Source: Sphingomonas sp. ATCC 31555 | GTDB lineage: Bacteria; Pseudomonadota; Alphaproteobacteria; Sphingomonadales; Sphingomonadaceae | Assembly (NCBI RefSeq): GCF_000282895.1 | Contig: NZ_ALBQ01000021.1 | Location: forward strand, 62,001 to 126,000 | Direction of reading: 5' to 3' | DNA: 64,000 bases | Part shown: one piece after another, positions 41,285-51,499 of the stretch | Position numbering within the stretch: the first letter of the stretch is position 1 | How the letters are laid out: every line of letters begins with the position of its first letter | Made by a program: the position numbers and the translations under genes | The notes under the pieces: model-generated | Told to the model about the DNA's origin: nothing | Seen by the model: only the letters and a program-made list of their open reading frames with translations | The model's database searches: none

Positions 41285-43015
41285 TCATTCCGAAGGGCGG
41301 TTGGGCTTCACTCCCACCCGCTGAATAACGGCTACCGTGCCGTCCTGATCCATTGCCACGCCTTCGCTGCGCGGATCGGCGGCGCCCACCCAGCGGCCGG
41401 CGACCCGCTCGATCGCATTGGCCTTCAGACCCAGCGGAGCGGGGCGGACATCTTCGCCCAGCGCGCGCAGCGCCGGCAGCATGGCATCCAGCTGCGTACC
41501 CTGCTCGGCGATCGCCGTCTTGCCGGGCGCATAGAGCAGGCCCAGGCCGATCGCGTCCTGGGCGGAAAGCTTCCAGTCGACCACGCCGATGATGGCCTTG
41601 GCCACCTGCGCGATGATCGTCGATCCGCCCGCCGCGCCCACCGCCAGCCGCACCTTGCCGTCCGGGCCGAACACGATGGTCGGCGCCATCGAACTGCGCG
41701 GCCGCTTGCCCCCCTGGACGCGATTGGCGGCGAGGAAGCCGTCTTTCTCCGGCACGATATCGAAATCGGTGAGCTGGTTGTTCAGGATCGTGCCGTCCAC
41801 CGCCAGCCCGGATCCGAACGGCCCTTCCACGGTCGTCGTCACCTGCACGACGTTGCCCGCCGCATCGCTCACGGCAAGATCGGTGGTGCCGGCGACTTCC
41901 TGCGCCTTGGCCCGCACGCGCTTCGGCGCGCCGCGCGGGGTGCCGGCGGCAATGCTCGCCATCGTCTTCGCCGGATCGATCAGCGCCGAGCGGCTGGCGA
42001 TATAGCGGCGGTCGAGCAGCCCTTTCAGCGGCACCTGCACGAAGTCCGGATCGCCCAGATACAGGTCGCGATCGGCATAGGCGAGGCGCGAGCTTTCGGC
42101 GAACAGGTGCCAGGCGGTGGGCGAGTCCTTGCCCAGCGTGCCGAGGTCGAAGCGCTCGAGCTGCGCCAGGATCATCAGCACCGCTGCCCCGCCGGAAGAA
42201 GGCGGCCCCATCGAACAGACCCGATAGCCGCGATAGCGCGCGCACAGCGCCGGCCGTTCCTTGGCGTCATAGGCGGCAAGATCGCCGATCGTCATCTTCG
42301 AAGGGTTGCGCGCCGCGCCGTTCACCGTCGCGACCAGCTTCGCCGCCTGCGGCCCGACATAGAAGCTGTCCGGGCCGTGGCGGGCGATGCGGTCGAGCAG
42401 CGCCGCCTGTTCGGGGTTGCGCACGCGGCTGCCCACCGGCAGCGGCTTGCCGTCCGCGCCGAAGAACAGCGCGCGATACGCCGGGTCGACATGGCCGGTG
42501 AACTGGGTGAGCGAATTGTTGAAGCGCGGGGTAACGTCGAACCCGTCGCGCGCCAGGCGGATCGCCGGCGCGAACAGTTTCGCCCAGGGCAGCCGGCCCG
42601 ACTTGCGATGCGCCACCGCCATCGCCCGCAGCGCGCCCGGCACGCCGACGCTGCGCCCGCCTGGCACCGCCGCAAACCGGCCGAGCGGCTTGCCGGCGGC
42701 GTCGTAGAACCAGTGATCGTCGGCAGCCATCGGCGCGGTCTCACGGCCGTCCACCGTCGTCGTCGCCTTGGTCTTGGCGTCGTACAGCACCAGGAAGCTG
42801 CCGCCGCCGATGCCCGAGCTTTGCGGCTCCACCACGTTCAGCGCCAGCATCGTCGCGATCGCGGCATCGGTGGCGGTGCCGCCCTGGCGCAGGATTTCCA
42901 CGCCCGCCGATGCGGCCCGCGGATCGGCCGCGCTCACCATTCCCTGCGCCTGGGCCACCACGGGAGCGAGCAGCAGGGCGAACAGGGCGGACAGCAGCGC
43001 GACAATCGTCTTCAT
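41285..43015 (-). CDS. ggt: gamma-glutamyltransferase
   Basis: A self-cleaving N-terminal-nucleophile enzyme that hydrolyses or transfers the gamma-glutamyl group of glutathione in the periplasm. 576 residues, with a signal peptide (LLSALFALLLAPVVAQA). The proenzyme is cut before the catalytic Thr of GTTDLAVSDAAGN, corresponding to TTHYSVVD in E. coli. The N-terminal SAADPRAASAGVEILRQGGTATDAAI and PSSGGAAVLMIL motifs are typical. An Asp replaces the usual His after the catalytic Thr-Thr pair, seen in some distant family members. It follows pyrD by 40 bases. Confidence 0.92.
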   Translation of the reverse strand: MKTIVALLSALFALLLAPVVAQAQGMVSAADPRAASAGVEILRQGGTATDAAIATMLALNVVEPQSSGIGGGSFLVLYDAKTKATTTVDGRETAPMAADDHWFYDAAGKPLGRFAAVPGGRSVGVPGALRAMAVAHRKSGRLPWAKLFAPAIRLARDGFDVTPRFNNSLTQFTGHVDPAYRALFFGADGKPLPVGSRVRNPEQAALLDRIARHGPDSFYVGPQAAKLVATVNGAARNPSKMTIGDLAAYDAKERPALCARYRGYRVCSMGPPSSGGAAVLMILAQLERFDLGTLGKDSPTAWHLFAESSRLAYADRDLYLGDPDFVQVPLKGLLDRRYIASRSALIDPAKTMASIAAGTPRGAPKRVRAKAQEVAGTTDLAVSDAAGNVVQVTTTVEGPFGSGLAVDGTILNNQLTDFDIVPEKDGFLAANRVQGGKRPRSSMAPTIVFGPDGKVRLAVGAAGGSTIIAQVAKAIIGVVDWKLSAQDAIGLGLLYAPGKTAIAEQGTQLDAMLPALRALGEDVRPAPLGLKANAIERVAGRWVGAADPRSEGVAMDQDGTVAVIQRVGVKPNRPSE

Positions 43016-43055
43016 GGCACCATGGGGTAGCGCGCTTTCCCCGCGTGGCAAGGTG

Positions 43056-44039
43056 CTAGCGGCGCGCCAGGCCATGCGCGATGTCCCGCGCTAGGCCGGG
43101 GCCGCGATAGACCAGCGCCGAATAGACCTGCACCAGCACCGCTCCGGCATCGATCCGGCGGCGCGCCTCGTCCGGCCCGTCGATGCCCCCGGCGGAAATC
43201 AGCGGGAGCTGCCCGCCCGATGCTTCGCGTGCCTCCACCAGCTTGGCGCGGGCAAGCTCGGCGAGCGGCTTGCCCGAAAGGCCGCCGGTTTCGCCGGCAT
43301 GGGGCGACCGCAGCGGCGGGCGGGAAATCGTGGTATTGGAAACGATCAGCGCATCGATCTTGTGGTCCATCGCTGCCCGCACCGCGCCGTCCAGGCCCGC
43401 CCGATCCAGGTCGGGCGCGATCTTCAGGAACAACGGCGTGCTGCCCCGCGCCGCATGGGCGGCCGCCAGCAGTTCGTCGAGCGCGGGGCGCGACTGCAGG
43501 TCGCGCAGGCCGGGGGTGTTGGGCGAACTGACGTTGATGGTGATGTAATCGGCATGCGGGGCCGCCTTGGAGACGCCCAGCGCATAATCGGCGACGCGAT
43601 CGGCCGAGTCCTTGTTTGCGCCGACATTGATGCCCAGCACGCCGGCGCGCCGCCTCAGCCGGGCGATCCGGGCCAGCGCTGCATCGATGCCGCCATTGTT
43701 GAACCCCATGCGGTTGATCACCGCCTCGTCTTCCACCAGCCGGAACAGGCGGGGGCGGGGATTGCCGGGCTGGGGGCGCGGCGTCAGCGTGCCCACCTCG
43801 ACGGCGCCGAAGCCGAGCGCGAACAGGCCGGGGATGGCTTCGGCATCCTTGTCCAGGCCTGCCGCCAGCCCGATGCGGTTGGGAAAGGTGAGTCCCGCCA
43901 GCGTCACCGGATCGGCCGCCGCCGGGCCCTTGCTGAACGGCGTTCCGGCCGCGCCCCACGCGGCAAGACCGCGAATCGCTGCCCGATGGGCGCGCTCCGC
44001 ATCGAGCGATAGGACGGCCGAATGAAGAAAATTTCGCAT
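43056..44039 (-). CDS. pyrD: dihydroorotate dehydrogenase (quinone)
   Basis: The membrane-associated FMN enzyme of pyrimidine synthesis that passes electrons to the quinone pool. 327 residues of class 2: an N-terminal amphipathic helix region, GAVEVGTLTPRPQPGNPRPR, NRMGFNNGG, the catalytic Ser in INVSSPNTPGLRDLQ and the C-terminal SAGGIDGPDEARRRIDAGA with FMN-phosphate loop. I chose the ATG at 44039, four bases after GAGGGG; two further ATGs lie just upstream. It leads the ggt and acyl-CoA synthetase genes on the minus strand. Confidence 0.95.
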   Translation of the reverse strand: MRNFLHSAVLSLDAERAHRAAIRGLAAWGAAGTPFSKGPAAADPVTLAGLTFPNRIGLAAGLDKDAEAIPGLFALGFGAVEVGTLTPRPQPGNPRPRLFRLVEDEAVINRMGFNNGGIDAALARIARLRRRAGVLGINVGANKDSADRVADYALGVSKAAPHADYITINVSSPNTPGLRDLQSRPALDELLAAAHAARGSTPLFLKIAPDLDRAGLDGAVRAAMDHKIDALIVSNTTISRPPLRSPHAGETGGLSGKPLAELARAKLVEAREASGGQLPLISAGGIDGPDEARRRIDAGAVLVQVYSALVYRGPGLARDIAHGLARR

Positions 44040-44095
44040 CATGCCCCTCATGCATCGCAATGCAAACGTCGTCAAAAGCGGGAATGTCGATTCCG

Positions 44096-44101
44096 TACAA
44101 T
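44096..44101 (+). promoter_or_regulatory. candidate -10 element of a small RNA
   Basis: TACAAT, a close match to the sigma-70 -10, stands about seven bases before the inferred start of the three-hairpin RNA. There is no clear -35 at 17-base spacing, so the promoter is tentative. Confidence 0.35.
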
Positions 44102-44107
44102 ACCGGC

Positions 44108-44210
44108 GTCTGAAAACGGTTTAGAGCCGTTTCTGCGACCCGAGGGGTTCCGCTTAACGGGGGGAACCCTTTCCTTTAGGCCCGGTCGGCTTGCCGACCG
44201 GGCCACTTTT
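44108..44210 (+). ncRNA. candidate three-hairpin small RNA with its own terminator
   Basis: The 238-base gap between divergent pyrD and araC-type genes holds three consecutive hairpins in one orientation. Stem 1 is AAACGG/CCGTTT (44114-44132). Stem 2 is GGGTTCC/GGAACCC, extendable by wobble pairs (44142-44172). Stem 3 is a perfect 11-base-pair stem GGCCCGGTCGG/CCGACCGGGCC with a CTTG loop (44179-44204) followed by ACTTTT, as in a rho-independent terminator. A pyrimidine-rich single strand (CCCTTTCCTTT) links stems 2 and 3 and could pair with ribosome-binding sites. No gene upstream on this strand needs a terminator here, which favours a small RNA; a leader of the araC-type gene is the alternative. 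Confidence 0.5.
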
Positions 44211-44280
44211 CCGTTGCGCTTTGCGCGCCGCCATGCTCCTTGAGTGCGACGAACCGAAGCACAGGGGACGCAGGCATCCT

Positions 44281-45216
44281 ATGCATGGCGCCGCGGAGGG
44301 GGGTCGAACGTCGGTCGCGGAACGCGCGCCTTCGCCCATCAATCGGCCATTCAGTATCCGTTTTCAGCCGTCCTCGGGGCGGCTGCTGCCGCATATCGAA
44401 AGCTTTTATCTCTACAAGAATTCCGCGCCCGAAATCACCGGGGTGGAGCGGGTCGATCTCGGCCAATGGCGGTTCATGCTGGAAGGCGCGGGTACCGTCA
44501 CCTTCCCCGACGGGCGTGAAGAACAGACGATGCCGGTGGTCATCAACGGGCCCGGCACCGCGCATTGGACCTATCGAATTCGCGGGCCCTTTCACTGTTT
44601 CGGCATTTCGCTGCGCGGCATCGGCTGGCGGGCGCTGGTCGGCCTGCCGGCCGATCGGGTGGCGGATACGCTGGTCGATGCGGAAACCATCTACGGCCAG
44701 GACATCCTCGACCTTCATGCGCGGCTCCGCGAGATGGAAACGCTGGAGGAAATGGTCGCTGCGATCGAGCCGCTGCTGATACGCCGGCTGGACGCGACCC
44801 GGCGGGTGCCGCGCCCGCATGTCGCATTCCTGCGCATCGTGCGGGAATGGGCTGCCGCCGGCGATCCGACGATCGAGGCGCTCTATGCCGCGATGGCGGC
44901 GGAAACCGGCATGGGCCAGCGCCAGGTGCAGCGGCTGTGCAAGGAATATTTCGCCGGACCGCCCAATCATCTACGCCGCAAGTTCCGCGCGATCGGCGCC
45001 GCGATGCGCATCTATCAGGGTGCCTCGCTCGATGAGGTGATGGGCCCCTTCGCCGATCAGTCGCACCTGATCAACGAGATCAAGCATTTCACCGGCCAGA
45101 CGCCGGGGTCGCTTCGCGATGGCATCGATCCGGTGCTGGCGGTGACGCTCGAGAACGAAAAGTTCCATTTTCTCCCCGATGTGATCCCCGAGACAGTTGA
45201 CCTCGACGGTCGCTGA
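44281..45216 (+). CDS. AraC-family transcriptional regulator
   Basis: A 311-residue DNA-binding regulator. The C-terminal two helix-turn-helix units run from about residue 215: TGMGQRQVQRLCKEYFAGPPNHLRRKFR, then GASLDEVMGPFADQSHLINEIKHFTGQTPGSLR, the AraC signature. The N-terminal part (residues 20-150) looks like a cupin-type sensing domain with FMLEGAGTVTFPDG and GPGTAHWTYRIRGPFH. The start at 44281 is the most economical; ATG 44233 is an alternative. Target genes are unknown; it stands upstream of the suf regulator with a 43-base gap. Confidence 0.82.
   Translation: MHGAAEGGRTSVAERAPSPINRPFSIRFQPSSGRLLPHIESFYLYKNSAPEITGVERVDLGQWRFMLEGAGTVTFPDGREEQTMPVVINGPGTAHWTYRIRGPFHCFGISLRGIGWRALVGLPADRVADTLVDAETIYGQDILDLHARLREMETLEEMVAAIEPLLIRRLDATRRVPRPHVAFLRIVREWAAAGDPTIEALYAAMAAETGMGQRQVQRLCKEYFAGPPNHLRRKFRAIGAAMRIYQGASLDEVMGPFADQSHLINEIKHFTGQTPGSLRDGIDPVLAVTLENEKFHFLPDVIPETVDLDGR
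45197..45202 (+). promoter_or_regulatory. candidate -35 element of the suf operon
   Basis: TTGACC, one base from the consensus -35, lies inside the last codons of the araC-type gene. At 17-base spacing the -10 would be the poor CACATG at 45220-45225, directly before the inverted repeat. This placement would put the repeat over the transcription start. Confidence 0.3.
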
Positions 45217-45225
45217 GCCCACATG

Positions 45226-45254
45226 CCCAATCGGATCAACTTTGTCCGATTGGG
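45226..45254. promoter_or_regulatory. inverted repeat abutting the Rrf2-type regulator start
   Basis: CCCAATCGGA (45226-45235) and TCCGATTGGG (45245-45254) form a perfect ten-base inverted repeat with a nine-base spacer. It fills most of the 43-base gap before the regulator and ends five bases from its ATG. It may be the autoregulatory operator of the Rrf2 protein. In RNA it would be a hairpin that hides the GGGAG ribosome site, so a translational role is also possible. Confidence 0.6.
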
Positions 45255-45259
45255 AGTCG

Positions 45260-45774
45260 ATGCGTCTTTCCAGCCTAGCCGATTATGCCGTGGTGATGCT
45301 GGCCGCTGCCGCGCGCCACTGCGGCGCGTCGTGCCGGCTGAACGCGACGCTGCTCGCGGGCGAGACCGGCCTGCCGCTGCCGACCGTGCAGAAACTGGTG
45401 AGCAAGCTCTCCGCTGCCGGCCTGATCGAAAGCGCGCGCGGTACCGGTGGCGGCTTCCGCCTTGCCAGGCCGCCCGCGGCGATCAGTCTCGCCGAGATCG
45501 TCGAGGCGATTGAAGGTCCGATCGCGCTGACCGTCTGCGTCGATTCGGCCCGGCATGACTGCGCCGTCGAGGGCGCCTGCCGGGTGAAGCCGCATTGGGG
45601 CGTGGTGAGCGACGCGGTGCGCTCGGCGCTCGCCCAGGTCAGCCTCGCCAGCCTTTCCAATCCTCCCGCGCTTGCGGGCGTGTCCGCGCCGGGGCATGGG
45701 CACGCGCCTTCGCTTCCCGACCTTTCTTCTTCTCCTTCTCCGGTGCTCGCCGGGGAAAGCCAGGTATCTTTCTG

Positions 45775-45775
<1 letters not shown>
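45260..45775 (+). CDS. Rrf2-family regulator of the suf operon
   Basis: A 171-residue winged-helix regulator related to IscR and RirA. The N-terminal [18 protein letters not shown] and helix-turn-helix [31 protein letters not shown] are the Rrf2 signature. Cys93, Cys101 and Cys107 probably bind an Fe-S cluster and make it sense cluster status. Unusually, residues from about 133 on form a Pro/Ser/Gly-rich tail of some 40 residues beyond the usual family length. The start at 45260 follows GGGAG. The stop shares a base with sufB (TGATG), so it is the first gene of the suf operon and probably represses it when clusters are plentiful. Confidence 0.88.
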
Positions 45776-47238
<1,463 letters not shown>

Positions 47239-47329
47239 GTCGGCCCGCTGCCTCCGCTCAGCCTGCGCTCATCTCGGCTGATGTATCGAATACGCAGGGC
47301 CGCGTTCCGGGCCCGCAGGAGTATCATGC

Positions 47330-47749
47330 ATGTTGAACGCCCTTCTCGCCGCAGCCTTCGCCCTCCAGAGCGGCGTCGCGATCGACAGCGCGGCGCAGTT
47401 CGGCGCGGCGACCAACCATGCCCGCTGCATCGTCCGCGCAATCGGCGTGGCGCCGGCGGATGCGGGCGCGCGCTCGGCAAAGGTCGCCGGCGCGATCAAG
47501 CAGTGCCGCGACTTCCTGAATTCGGACTTCCAGGCCGGCCGCCTGTTGCTCGACGACCGACCCTATCAGCCGAGCGCCTGGCGCAAGCTGACCCCGGTGC
47601 TGGACAAGCTGGAGGCCGACATCAAGGCCAGCGTCACCGCGCCCAAGCAGTACAAGATCATGTGGAAGCTGCCCGATGGCTCGCTGGTCGACGCCTATGA
47701 CGCGGGCACTCCGCCCAAGACCCTCTCTCTCGTGACCGTGGCGATCTGA
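47330..47749 (+). CDS. unknown small exported protein inside the suf operon
   Basis: A 139-residue protein lying between sufB (91 bases upstream) and sufC (five bases downstream). I cannot assign a family. A short hydrophobic start (MLNALLAAAFALQSGVA) predicts export or anchoring. The mature part has two cysteines (HARCIVRAIG and KQCRDFLNSDF) that could form a disulfide, plus an end of alternating polar and hydrophobic residues. The tight spacing to sufC and the codon use make it a genuine operon member. A periplasmic protein in a cytoplasmic cluster-assembly operon is unexpected; it may be only a positional hitchhiker. Confidence 0.75.
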   Translation: MLNALLAAAFALQSGVAIDSAAQFGAATNHARCIVRAIGVAPADAGARSAKVAGAIKQCRDFLNSDFQAGRLLLDDRPYQPSAWRKLTPVLDKLEADIKASVTAPKQYKIMWKLPDGSLVDAYDAGTPPKTLSLVTVAI

Positions 47750-47754
47750 ACCCC

Positions 47755-48494
<740 letters not shown>

Positions 48495-48498
<4 letters not shown>

Positions 48499-49640
48499 CC
48501 GTGCTCGATCTTCCCACGAAGAAGGCGGAGGCGTGGCGCTGGTCCGACATGGACACGCTGCGCGCTGCGGCCGAGAGCCCGCAGGCACCAGCAGGCATCG
48601 ACCCGACGGATCTGTTCCTCGACATCGAGGGTCCGCGGCTGTGCTTCGTCGACGGCGTGTTCGAGCCTGCGCATAGCCGTCCGGGGCCGGTGGAAGTCAC
48701 CCGCCAGATCGCCGCGACCGACCATCCGCTCGGCAGCCTGGCGATCGGCGAGGGCTGGGCGCTGCACCTCGGTCCCGAGCATGCCGCGACCTGCATCCAG
48801 ATCGTCCATCTCGGCACCGGCGGCGAGAATCACGTGCCTGCGCGCATCCTGCTCGCCGACGATGCCGTGGCGAGCGTGGTCGAGACCTTTGCCGGTACCG
48901 GCTGGGCGAACCGGCTGACCGCGATCGCGCTCGGCAAGGGCGCGCGGCTGATGCGCTCGGTGCGGCTGGTGCAGACCGGCGGCTTCGTCTCGATCCGCGA
49001 CGAGGCGGAGATCGGCGAGGCGGCGAGCCTGGTGTCGATCTTCCTCGGTGCGGGCGGCATGGGCAGCCGGATCGACGGCGCGCTGACGCTGACCGGCAAG
49101 GGCGCGTTCGCCGAGATGGGCGGCGCGCTGCTCACCAGCGGCACGCAGCGGCAGGAAGCCGCGGTGGCCGTGCGCCACGAGCAGATCGAAGGCACGTCGC
49201 GCCAGATCTGGCGCGCGGTCGCGGCCGACCAGTCGGTGGCGAGCCTCGCCGCGCGGGTGGAAGTCGCACGCGGCGCGCAGCAGACGGATGGCGAACAGTC
49301 GCTGCGCGGGCTGCTGCTCCAGCGTACCGCGACGGTGAACCTCAAGCCCGAACTCGAAATCTTCGCGGACGACGTGAAGTGCGCGCATGGCGCGACGGTC
49401 GGCGAACTCGATCGCAACGCGCTCTTCTATCTGCAGAGCCGGGGCATCGAAGACGCGCAGGCCAAGGCGCTGCTGACCCACGCCTTTGTCGCGGACGCGC
49501 TGGCGCGGATCGGTGAGGAGCCGGTGCGCGAGGCGTTCGCGGCGGATGCGGCGGCTTGGCTGGAAACCTCCCTCTCCCAGCGGGAGAGGGAAGGGGCCCG
49601 CTCGGCGGAGCCGAGTGGGAAGGGTGAGGGCGACCAATGA
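48495..49640 (+). CDS. sufD: Fe-S cluster assembly protein SufD
   Basis: The SufB-like partner in SufBC2D, important for iron entry. The 381-residue chain has a variable N-terminal part and the conserved C-terminal core GLLLQRTATVNLKPELEIFADDVKCAHGATVGELDRNALFYLQSRGI, with the His of CAHGATVG conserved for SufD function. The start is GTG in a GTGA overlap with sufC. The last 25 or so residues (SLSQREREGARSAEPSGKGEG) are encoded by a repeat hairpin, so the true C-terminus is a repeat-derived tail. Confidence 0.93.
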
Positions 49641-49699
49641 GCGCTCACCCTCACCCTTCCGCGGCTGCGCCGCTCCCTCCCTCTCCCAATGGGAGAGGG
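49570..49699 (+). repeat. REP-like hairpins spanning the sufD-sufS junction
   Basis: Two copies of the same hairpin, CCCTCTCCC/GGGAGAGGG (49570-49590 and 49679-49699), flank a perfect 13-base inverted repeat GGAAGGGTGAGGG/CCCTCACCCTTCC (49618-49630 with 49648-49660). The sufD stop and sufS start (ATGA at 49637) sit in the loop of the central repeat. The element therefore encodes the last residues of SufD and about the first 21 of SufS. Confidence 0.85.
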
Positions 49700-50896
49700 A
49701 ATGCAGCACCCCTCGACGTGCTCGCCGACTTCCCTGCGATCCCGGCCGGCTGGGCTTATCTCGACACCGCCGCCACCTCGCAAAAGCCTCGCCCGGTGCT
49801 CGATGCGATCGCGCGCGGCTATGGCGAGACCTATGCCACCGTGCATCGCGGCGTGTACCAGCGTTCGGCCGACATGACGCTCGCCTTCGAGGCGGCGCGC
49901 GCCCGAGTGGCGAAATTCATCGGCGGCAAGCCGGAGGAAGTGGTGTTCGTCCGCGGCGCGACCGAGGGGATCAACCTCGTCGCCCATTGCTACGCCGCCA
50001 CCCAGCTCAAGGCCGGCGACCGCATCCTCCTCTCCGCGCTCGAGCATCATTCGAACATCGTGCCGTGGCAGATGGTCGCCGAGAAGATCGGCGCGCAGAT
50101 CGACGTGGTGCCGCTTACCGCCGATCACCGCATCGACCTCGACGCGATGGCAGCGATGCTGACCGATCGGCACAAGCTGGTCGCGCTCGCGCATGTTTCC
50201 AACGTCCTCGGTTCGGTCCTCGATGTCCGCCGCGCTTCGCAACTGGCGCACGGCGTCGGCGCCAGGATCCTGGTCGACGGCTGCCAGGCGGTCGCCAGGC
50301 TCCCGGTCAACGTCGCCGAGCTCGGCTGCGACTTTTACGTCTTCTCCGGCCACAAGCTTTACGGCCCGACCGGCATCGGCGTGCTTTGGGGCCGTTACGA
50401 CCTGCTCGACGCGATGCCGCCTTATCAGGGCGGCGGATCGATGATCGACCGGGTCACCTTCGCCAAGACGACCTACGCGCCGCCGCCGGGCCGGTTCGAG
50501 GCGGGCACCCCGCATATCGTCGGCGTGGTCGGGCTGCATGCGGCGATCGACTATGTCGACGGCATCGGGCTGGACCGCATCCACGCCCACGAAACCGCGT
50601 TGGTGAACGAGGCGCGCGCCGCGCTGTCCGCGATCAACAGCGTGCGGCTTTTCGGGCCGGAAGACAGTGCGGGCATCGTCAGCTTCGCGGTGGAGGGCGT
50701 GCACCCGCACGACGTCGCGACGATCCTCGACGAGGGCAATGTCGCGATCCGCGCCGGGCATCACTGCGCCCAGCCGCTGATGGAGTTGCTGGAGGTCCCC
50801 GCCACCGCGCGGGCGAGCTTCGGCGTGTATAACGGGCCGGCGGATGTCGCCGCGCTCGTGCGAGGAATCGAACGGGTGACGAGGATCTTCGGATGA
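49637..50896 (+). CDS. sufS: SufS-type cysteine desulfurase
   Basis: A pyridoxal-phosphate enzyme that takes sulfur from cysteine as persulfide for cluster building. 419 residues. The PLP lysine is in FSGHKLYGPTGIGVLWG and the persulfide cysteine is in RAGHHCAQPLM (about residue 377), the group II pattern without the extended loop of IscS. The first 21 residues (through PSPNGRG) come from a repeat hairpin; the conserved protein begins near FPAIPAGWAYLDTAATSQKP. It overlaps sufD and sufT by ATGA, and partners an external sulfur carrier not seen here. Confidence 0.94.
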   Translation: MSAHPHPSAAAPLPPSPNGRGNAAPLDVLADFPAIPAGWAYLDTAATSQKPRPVLDAIARGYGETYATVHRGVYQRSADMTLAFEAARARVAKFIGGKPEEVVFVRGATEGINLVAHCYAATQLKAGDRILLSALEHHSNIVPWQMVAEKIGAQIDVVPLTADHRIDLDAMAAMLTDRHKLVALAHVSNVLGSVLDVRRASQLAHGVGARILVDGCQAVARLPVNVAELGCDFYVFSGHKLYGPTGIGVLWGRYDLLDAMPPYQGGGSMIDRVTFAKTTYAPPPGRFEAGTPHIVGVVGLHAAIDYVDGIGLDRIHAHETALVNEARAALSAINSVRLFGPEDSAGIVSFAVEGVHPHDVATILDEGNVAIRAGHHCAQPLMELLEVPATARASFGVYNGPADVAALVRGIERVTRIFG

Positions 50897-51360
50897 ACGA
50901 AGAACGCAAGATCATGGTGGAAGAGGTGGACGCGGTCGAGGCGCCGCCCAAGGCGCGCGTCGATGATGCCGTGGAGCCCGCCGCCGAGCGCAAGCGCGAC
51001 TATCTCTCCGGCTTCCTCTCGCAGAAGCCCGTCGAACCGGGTGCCGGCGAACCGGGCGGGCCGCTGTACGAAGCGGTGATCGATGCGCTCAAGGAGATTT
51101 ACGATCCGGAAATCCCGGTCAATCTCTACGATCTCGGGCTGATCTACGGCGTCGATATCACCGCCAACGGCCATGCCGCGATCACCATGACGCTGACCAC
51201 GCCGCATTGCCCGGTGGCCGAATCGATGCCGGGCGAGGTCGAGCTCCGCGTGAGCGCGGTGCCGGGGATCGCGACCGCCGACGTCAACCTCGTCTGGGAT
51301 CCGCCCTGGGATCCGCAGAAGATGAGCGACGAGGCGAAGCTGGAACTGGGGATGTTGTGA
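50893..51360 (+). CDS. sufT: SufT/MIP18-family Fe-S assembly protein
   Basis: A 155-residue protein with the DUF59/MIP18 domain, known to help deliver or mature Fe-S clusters under high demand. The domain runs from about residue 58: EAVIDALKEIYDPEIPVNLYDLGLIYGVDI, then TTPHCPVAESM with its conserved cysteine, and VWDPPWDPQKMSDEAKLELGML at the end. A charged, probably flexible N-terminal 50 residues precedes it. It overlaps sufS by ATGA. Confidence 0.92.
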   Translation: MNEERKIMVEEVDAVEAPPKARVDDAVEPAAERKRDYLSGFLSQKPVEPGAGEPGGPLYEAVIDALKEIYDPEIPVNLYDLGLIYGVDITANGHAAITMTLTTPHCPVAESMPGEVELRVSAVPGIATADVNLVWDPPWDPQKMSDEAKLELGML

Positions 51361-51368
51361 TTTCTAGC

Positions 51369-51479
51369 CCCCTCCCGCGTGCGGGAGGGGGTTGGGGGTG
51401 GGCCCCCGGCACCCAATATCCGGAGCGCTCGCGGAGAGCGGGCGCCCACCCCTCGGTCCCCTCCCGCACGCGGAAGGGG
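51369..51479 (+). repeat. REP-like nested inverted repeat between sufT and sufA
   Basis: A perfect ten-base hairpin CCCCTCCCGC/GCGGGAGGGG (51369-51390), a pair GGGGTGGGC/GCCCACCCC (51395-51403 with 51444-51452), and an imperfect second hairpin (about 51458-51479) fill the 139-base gap. It is of the same general type as the sufD/sufS element but a different sequence family. It may tune expression of sufA relative to the rest. Confidence 0.75.
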
Positions 51480-51499
51480 AAGAAGGCGAAAGACAGACG

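Noticed and set aside
47281..47700. Alternative frame overlapping the small suf-operon gene
   Set aside because: Its translation is Arg-rich and shadow-like, whereas the frame at 47330 has a signal-like start and sits five bases from sufC.
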